A stretch of 34,166 bases of DNA from a virus: the IMG/VR virus record IMGVR_UViG_3300031851_000086, positions 1-34,166 of that record; one strand, given 5' to 3'. How positions within the stretch are numbered: the stretch's first letter is position 1; each line of letters starts with the position of its first letter. Below, piece by piece: positions 29,011 to 34,166 of this stretch. The translations under genes and the position numbers were made by a program. The notes beneath the pieces are model-generated. The model ran no database searches. It saw only the letters and a program-made list of their open reading frames with translations, and was not told the origin of the DNA.

Positions 29011-32000
29011 TAGAATGATGCTACCGCTCTCATATCTTGCACTTTAGGTGCATATGACGGATTATCAGATTCCATAATAATTTTTACTGCAAATGATGTA
29101 AATTCTGGTAGATTATCTACACTGAATGGTAGTTCTTGATAAGAATCTTGTTTTTCAAAGAGACCAGAGATTTCATTCTCTGCGGATGCTTCAATACTAA
29201 TATCTGGAGTACCAGTTTCATTGAAGAATGCCCATTCGATATCATCGAAATTTTGCTCACTTGAAGATTCTTTAATCTTATAAAGAACTTTGATGTTTGA
29301 AATTTCTCTGATATTTGCTGTTAGTTTAACATCAATAGTTGTTCCTGGGTTATCTAAAGAAATTTCTTTAGTTACATACTTGGAAACACCAGATGTATTC
29401 TTGGATCTGTTTTCAGGTACAAATTCAATACCAGAGGTATATCCAACTTTTCTAACAATCCACCAATCATTTGTATTTGCTGGTTGATTTACATACTGAA
29501 CAGCATCCCCAACACGGAAGACATCTGATGCTTGATTTGTAGGTTGTGTATTTCTAGTGAATGCAGAACCAGCAGTTACGGAAGATGCGAAATCTCCATT
29601 AATTGCTTCCTTATCATTAAACACTTGTAGGACTTGTGACTGGGAGTCCCAATCAATGATACTACCACTAATTTTATCAAGATACAATTCATCGTCAGCA
29701 ACAGAAGAATTCTGTGAGGTATTGTATGCGTTGAGTGTAGTATTGATGCTGAATGCTGGTTTAATTTCAGCTGCTCCAGTATTTGTAATAGTAACACCAG
29801 TTAGAGTTGTTTGAGTGGAGAAAGTCAATGCTTCAGATGCTTTGAACTGTCCGTTATTTCTCAACTGTACAGTCAGAGTATTGGTCGAAGTATCCCATGC
29901 TAGAACCTTACCACTACCACCTTTTAGACCAGCAACTTCAGAAGTGTTGGTATTTGTGGTAGAGTCAACTGTCTGACCTACAGTAATATCAGTACCACTG
30001 TTACCAGTAATAGCAAACTGATAGATCTTAAAGAATTCCAAGAGTTGGTTTTGTCTACCATATCTTCTCTCAGATCCTTTAGCAGATTCAATTCTATTAC
30101 TAATAGTCTTGATAGAACTTGTTCTTAAATCAATAACAGGAGAAAGGTTACTTACTTCTGAAGATAGATCTAGTTTGTAAACCAGTGAATTAGATACACC
30201 GTTATACAATTCATTTACACGGGATGCAACTACTTTCTGATTGATGAAGTAATGCTCTTGCTTAATGAAAGTCTTTTCATATCCAGTCTGTGAATATGAA
30301 ACATAGTTTACGGGTCCATTATCGATTGGAATAATGTTAGTTGTTTTAACAGAAGAATCAATTTTGGTTTCCTTGAATGAAAGATACCCGATATCAGCAT
30401 ATAGTTTTTCAAACTTTCTATTAGTAGAGATCAAACCAGCACTACCACCAGAAACATCGTTAGAACTTGCTTCTGTAGGTGATATGATATTGAAACTATC
30501 AATACCAACATTTTCTACTTGGAACAAGTTAGTATTGATTGTAGATGATGCAACACCACCTGTAGATCCTACACCTTTGAAGAATACGTAAGACTTACCA
30601 CCTTCTTCAAATCCATGATCTCTGTGATTAACACGTACATACTTGTTATTACCTCTGAATTTTTTCAGTGTAGCACTACTAAATGCCTCACTACTTGTAG
30701 AGATAGGATCAAGTTCCATGGTCTCGAAACCAAGTTGTTTGTTAGTTAGAAGTACACTAGCATCTCTACTTGTATCAAACTCTGCTCTCATTAGAGTAAA
30801 CTTGATATCTTCTCTGAGATCTTCGGTCCAACTTTCTACGTTTTGAGATCTGAATACAGATCCAAGACCAGAGATGGGAGTAACAGTACCAGAACCAGAG
30901 GAAGCACCAACTTCAGATGCCCAAACTTCATACTCGGTAGAATCAGTTTCTACAACAAATGCATACTCAGATTCATTTTGTAGATATACTGGATATTCAA
31001 ACTTAAATAATGTTCCTACACTTCCTTGTATATCAGTTTCAAGGTTTGTAGCAACACCCATAGACACTCCTGGACTATCCATATCAATAACACTCTGGAT
31101 AGAAGCACCTGCATTTCCTGCACCAGTACCATTAATTACGATAGATGGTGGACTTGTATATCCAGAACCAGAGATCGATACTTCTGAATTATAGATCTTA
31201 CCACCAGAAACACCTAGACTACCAGTAGAAGTTGTTCCTCCAGGCAATTGAGGACTCTCGATGACCATTGAAGCGGTGTCGTAATTAGTTCCTGTAGTCA
31301 ATACTTTGAGGTCAACCAACTTACCAGAATCTTTAGCAATGGTCAGAGTAATGTTAGTATTGTTTGTATTATTTGCTAGAGTTAGTGATGGTACAGTTAG
31401 TACCTCTCCAGCCGTAAATACCTCACCATTGTTATTAGAAAGAATTAGAGTATAAACTTGATCAGCAGAAAGAGGAATCTTATCTGCAGTTCCTGGTAGT
31501 ACCTCAGTACCAGTTCTATCAAAGATCTTAAATACAGGACCAGATGCACCAGATGTAGATCCAGCAACAGATTCTCCAATCTCTACAGATGCATCCTGAG
31601 AGATGAATACTTTTAGTTTTGTTTCTGGAGCGATAGTAGATTCAGTACCAGGAACAATTGATTTGCCTGGTTTTGCACTAGCAGTATTTGTTAGATATGT
31701 TCTAACTGGAACTTTTAGATCTTTTTTGTTAAAGAAGAGTTTTATACCAGTTACAAAACATCCACCATCCAAGTTCTCTACTTTGAATGTTTGTGTTAGT
31801 GGAGAAGGTTTCTTAGTTGCTCCAGTGTCTGTATCGACAATCTGTCTTCCTTCATTGGTTTTGAGATTTGCAGGGAGAGTAGAAGTAATTGTAGATGTAT
31901 TTCTAGGAAGGACTCCCGTTGGATAGTATTTGACTTCGGTAAATGTTTCGACATTTTCCTTTGATGTATCAGTTGCACTAGATGTAAATCTAATGGTCTT

Positions 32001-34166
32001 CTCACCGACAGTGAATTGCAGTTGCTCTGCATTAGTGTCGTACTGTGTATTATAGATATAATTATTCCAAGTGCTACCCTGAATAGGAGGATATCCGTTT
32101 GGAATTAGAATCAGTCCACTAGCATTACCAGCATCATCTGTTGTAATACTAGAACCAAACGTAGATAGGGAATTACCTGCAACTCCACTGTATCTAAGAT
32201 CAGGATTTGTCCATCTAGAAATATCTCTTCCTTCTAGGAATGGGTAGATCTTAGTATTGGGTTTCATTCTGCGAACAGTGAATCTGATCGCTTTAGATCT
32301 AGCAAACTGTTGTAGTGAACTAGCGATAGAAGATTCGCCAACAACTTTTGTTTGTAGACCTTTACCAGTCTCATTATTCTGAGGACTAATATTAGAAGAA
32401 CTTCCAGTATTAGCAATCTGTACAGAAGATGTAACTGCGTCTGAGTTGATCTCAGATAGAGAATTGATATTAAAGAAGTTTTGATCAGATCCTACCCAGT
32501 TTACAGCATAAGAATTGTAGATGCTAGAATACGCTTCTCTTACATTATCCTTCGCTAGGAAAATAGTATAGAGTTGTGTATTGTTATCTGTAATTAGAGG
32601 AGCGTCAGTATTCTCATACCAAGAATCAACAGGTGCATCTAGAGATGCATCACCGACATATTGCAGAACAACAAACGGATTTGGGTTAATTTTTTTAGTT
32701 GCGAATGGGTTCTCAAGAAGAGTTAGTTCTTCATATGGTAGAGTTAGAATATCACCATTTCTAACATAACCTGCTACAACTCTTTCATCTTCTTTAGTGT
32801 TGACTTCTTGCAAGTCAATACTGTCTTCTCTAGATTGCGATCTCAATACAGATTGCTTGGTATCAATAGCACACTTATAATCAATAGCGCTAACTCTACC
32901 GACTTTGTGAGTTTCAAAGTTATCTACTACAAAACCACTCTTAAATCTTTCAAATCCACCAGCATCTTTAATTTGCATGTTTAGTGCTTGCTGTTCCAAG
33001 ACACTGAGTAAAGTATAATACTCTAGTCTTTCTACACGTTTTTCTAGTTTGCCGATATCACGCATCGTATAGCGCTTGTTATCAACAGGAATTGTGCGAA
33101 CGTCTTTACTAGATGTTGTGAAAGCGGGAACATATAGATATGCGAGTGCAATTGCATCATCTACTAGTTCTGGTTTGGACGGGTTGAGTGAAGAATTACC
33201 TTCTTTGATTAGAAACTCACCTTTCTTATTCAAGAAGAGACCATCAATTCTATCCAGATACTGACTCTGATAGAAAGAAATTGTAAATGGTAAATTAGAA
33301 TCTGATGCAGGACATGCCGATACAACACCACCTTCTCCAGTAAATTCATTAAAGATGTTTCTTGCGAAGTTGGATTGATCTTGGAAACCAGTAATTGTCG
33401 CTGCGGTATCAACTTTTGGTCTGAAATCAATAACATCTCTAAGGTTTGTTACGCCATATACGGAAGAATTGAATGTTGGAATCTCATCTGCAGAAACACC
33501 TGCTTCATGGATATAAGAATCAACAACACAAAAGTCTCCAGAAGAATGATCAAAATAATCAAATGCGATTAGAATCTGACCTGTTGGATTGTTGAATCCA
33601 GGTTTTAGAACAATTCTAGAAACGTCATAGAAATTATCTCTTTGACCATCGTCAAATGTATATCTGTTAGTAACATCAGTACCACTAATCAATTTACCAG
33701 CACTATCAATCTCAGGAGGTGTAGTAGTAGAACCTTCATAAATGTAATTTAGTTTGATTACATCAGAATAAGAGATTGTATTAATTTCTGCTGCATCCTG
33801 ATCTTGTCCTCTGATGGGAATAACTCTATCACCAGAAGGAGTAATAACAACTTTTTTGTTTCTGATAATTGTCTTTAGTCTGGGACGTGCCTTAGAAACT
33901 TCTAGAGTTGCAGTTAGTTTTAGTTTTGGATATGTAGATCCACCAGAAAGTGTACCGAAATATGAGGACGGTAGAGTAACTGTCACACTACCTGCGGTTA
34001 GACCAGTAGATGTATCTGTAGAAGATGCTACAGCAACAGTAGATGCTGGGACATATACAACATCTCCAGTTTCGATGGATGTTGCATTACCTTTGTCTAG
34101 TACGCTGAGTAGGAAGTTCTCTTCACTGAAAGATACAAACTTTTGAGTACCAAATTCAAGTTGTGC
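29010..34166 (-). CDS. large virion structural protein, DUF4815-type (5' end outside window)
   Basis: The frame stays open from 34166 to the stop at 29010 with no start needed inside; a GTG at 33984-33986 is only an internal valine, because 60 further codons (including FVSFSEENFLLSVLDKGNAT) lie upstream in frame. At least 1718 residues are visible. The DUF4815-like core is seen in DFRPKVDTAATITGF, the QSQYLDRIDGLFLNKKGEF strand and a helical MRDIGKLEKRVERLEYYTLL with SVLEQQALN after it. Later parts are beta modules, including a GSGYTSPPS unit near 31160, an NHRDHGFEEGG segment, and a C-terminal ligand-like domain (PEFTSFAVKIIMESDNPSYA). In T4-like cyanophages this is a baseplate/fibre-region protein; exact role not established. 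Confidence 0.85.
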   Translation of the reverse strand, partial: AQLEFGTQKFVSFSEENFLLSVLDKGNATSIETGDVVYVPASTVAVASSTDTSTGLTAGSVTVTLPSSYFGTLSGGSTYPKLKLTATLEVSKARPRLKTIIRNKKVVITPSGDRVIPIRGQDQDAAEINTISYSDVIKLNYIYEGSTTTPPEIDSAGKLISGTDVTNRYTFDDGQRDNFYDVSRIVLKPGFNNPTGQILIAFDYFDHSSGDFCVVDSYIHEAGVSADEIPTFNSSVYGVTNLRDVIDFRPKVDTAATITGFQDQSNFARNIFNEFTGEGGVVSACPASDSNLPFTISFYQSQYLDRIDGLFLNKKGEFLIKEGNSSLNPSKPELVDDAIALAYLYVPAFTTSSKDVRTIPVDNKRYTMRDIGKLEKRVERLEYYTLLSVLEQQALNMQIKDAGGFERFKSGFVVDNFETHKVGRVSAIDYKCAIDTKQSVLRSQSREDSIDLQEVNTKEDERVVAGYVRNGDILTLPYEELTLLENPFATKKINPNPFVVLQYVGDASLDAPVDSWYENTDAPLITDNNTQLYTIFLAKDNVREAYSSIYNSYAVNWVGSDQNFFNINSLSEINSDAVTSSVQIANTGSSSNISPQNNETGKGLQTKVVGESSIASSLQQFARSKAIRFTVRRMKPNTKIYPFLEGRDISRWTNPDLRYSGVAGNSLSTFGSSITTDDAGNASGLILIPNGYPPIQGSTWNNYIYNTQYDTNAEQLQFTVGEKTIRFTSSATDTSKENVETFTEVKYYPTGVLPRNTSTITSTLPANLKTNEGRQIVDTDTGATKKPSPLTQTFKVENLDGGCFVTGIKLFFNKKDLKVPVRTYLTNTASAKPGKSIVPGTESTIAPETKLKVFISQDASVEIGESVAGSTSGASGPVFKIFDRTGTEVLPGTADKIPLSADQVYTLILSNNNGEVFTAGEVLTVPSLTLANNTNNTNITLTIAKDSGKLVDLKVLTTGTNYDTASMVIESPQLPGGTTSTGSLGVSGGKIYNSEVSISGSGYTSPPSIVINGTGAGNAGASIQSVIDMDSPGVSMGVATNLETDIQGSVGTLFKFEYPVYLQNESEYAFVVETDSTEYEVWASEVGASSGSGTVTPISGLGSVFRSQNVESWTEDLREDIKFTLMRAEFDTSRDASVLLTNKQLGFETMELDPISTSSEAFSSATLKKFRGNNKYVRVNHRDHGFEEGGKSYVFFKGVGSTGGVASSTINTNLFQVENVGIDSFNIISPTEASSNDVSGGSAGLISTNRKFEKLYADIGYLSFKETKIDSSVKTTNIIPIDNGPVNYVSYSQTGYEKTFIKQEHYFINQKVVASRVNELYNGVSNSLVYKLDLSSEVSNLSPVIDLRTSSIKTISNRIESAKGSERRYGRQNQLLEFFKIYQFAITGNSGTDITVGQTVDSTTNTNTSEVAGLKGGSGKVLAWDTSTNTLTVQLRNNGQFKASEALTFSTQTTLTGVTITNTGAAEIKPAFSINTTLNAYNTSQNSSVADDELYLDKISGSIIDWDSQSQVLQVFNDKEAINGDFASSVTAGSAFTRNTQPTNQASDVFRVGDAVQYVNQPANTNDWWIVRKVGYTSGIEFVPENRSKNTSGVSKYVTKEISLDNPGTTIDVKLTANIREISNIKVLYKIKESSSEQNFDDIEWAFFNETGTPDISIEASAENEISGLFEKQDSYQELPFSVDNLPEFTSFAVKIIMESDNPSYAPKVQDMRAVASF
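31120..31310 (-). repeat. GSGY-type beta repeats in the large virion protein
   Basis: Two units, one with TTGTNYDTASMVIESP and one with ISGSGYTSPPSIVINGTG, resemble the pair inserted in gp14 (3710-3910). They are flanked by Gly/Thr-rich linkers. Confidence 0.65.

Noticed and set aside
33984-33986. GTG as the start of the large DUF4815-type protein
   Set aside because: The frame is open for 60 more codons to the window edge and the added sequence is protein-like, so the GTG is an internal valine.

Overview
The window is a piece of a T4-like (Straboviridae/Kyanoviridae-type) cyanomyovirus genome. Three things support this: a colinear neck/packaging block (gp13, gp14, gp15, gp16) in T4 gene order; host-derived photosynthesis and carbon genes (plastocyanin, 6-phosphogluconate dehydrogenase) typical of phages of marine Prochlorococcus/Synechococcus; and AT-rich DNA with T4-type late promoters (CTAAATA, NATAAATA). 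Except for one four-gene block, every gene reads on the minus strand, so transcription runs from the right end of the window to the left. No tRNA, integrase, transposase, reverse transcriptase or CRISPR array was seen, and no gene-free stretch exceeds 300 bases.

Right to left on the minus strand. (1) 34166-29010: a very large DUF4815-type virion protein, cut by the window edge, followed by two small coiled-coil-like proteins (28573-29010). (2) 28505-26354: three virion-structure-like proteins. (3) 26281-15209: one giant ORF of 3690 codons made almost wholly of short beta-type repeats (about 65 copies of a GSGSLF...G motif), the most unusual object here. (4) 15158-14949: a stand-alone 69-residue Mtd-N-like protein, possibly extended by a +1 frameshift. 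(5) 14851-9128: a 1907-residue fibre/structural protein that contains a cupredoxin-like domain with a complete type-1 copper ligand set and a very Tyr/Trp-rich segment. (6) 9059-8655: a hypothetical protein.

5926-8627 is the only plus-strand block: an LSm-like conserved protein followed by three translationally coupled 2OG-Fe(II)-oxygenase-like genes. It starts at a host-type promoter and ends at a strong bidirectional terminator.

Left of that, again on the minus strand, a hypothetical acidic protein precedes the tightly coupled operon gp13-gp14-gp15-gp16-2OG oxygenase. An auxiliary metabolic island follows where T4 would have gp17: a DUF6321-like basic protein, a 55-residue small gene, plastocyanin (petE), a small membrane protein and the start of gnd. 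Plastocyanin would keep electrons flowing in the host thylakoid and gnd would make NADPH and pentose, while the rest builds the virion.

Regulatory signals are readable. Late promoters lie in the short intergenic gaps, and at least two (upstream of gp13 and of the 111-residue protein) sit inside intrinsic terminators. Late transcripts started there would lack the 5' arm of the hairpin that stops read-through from upstream.
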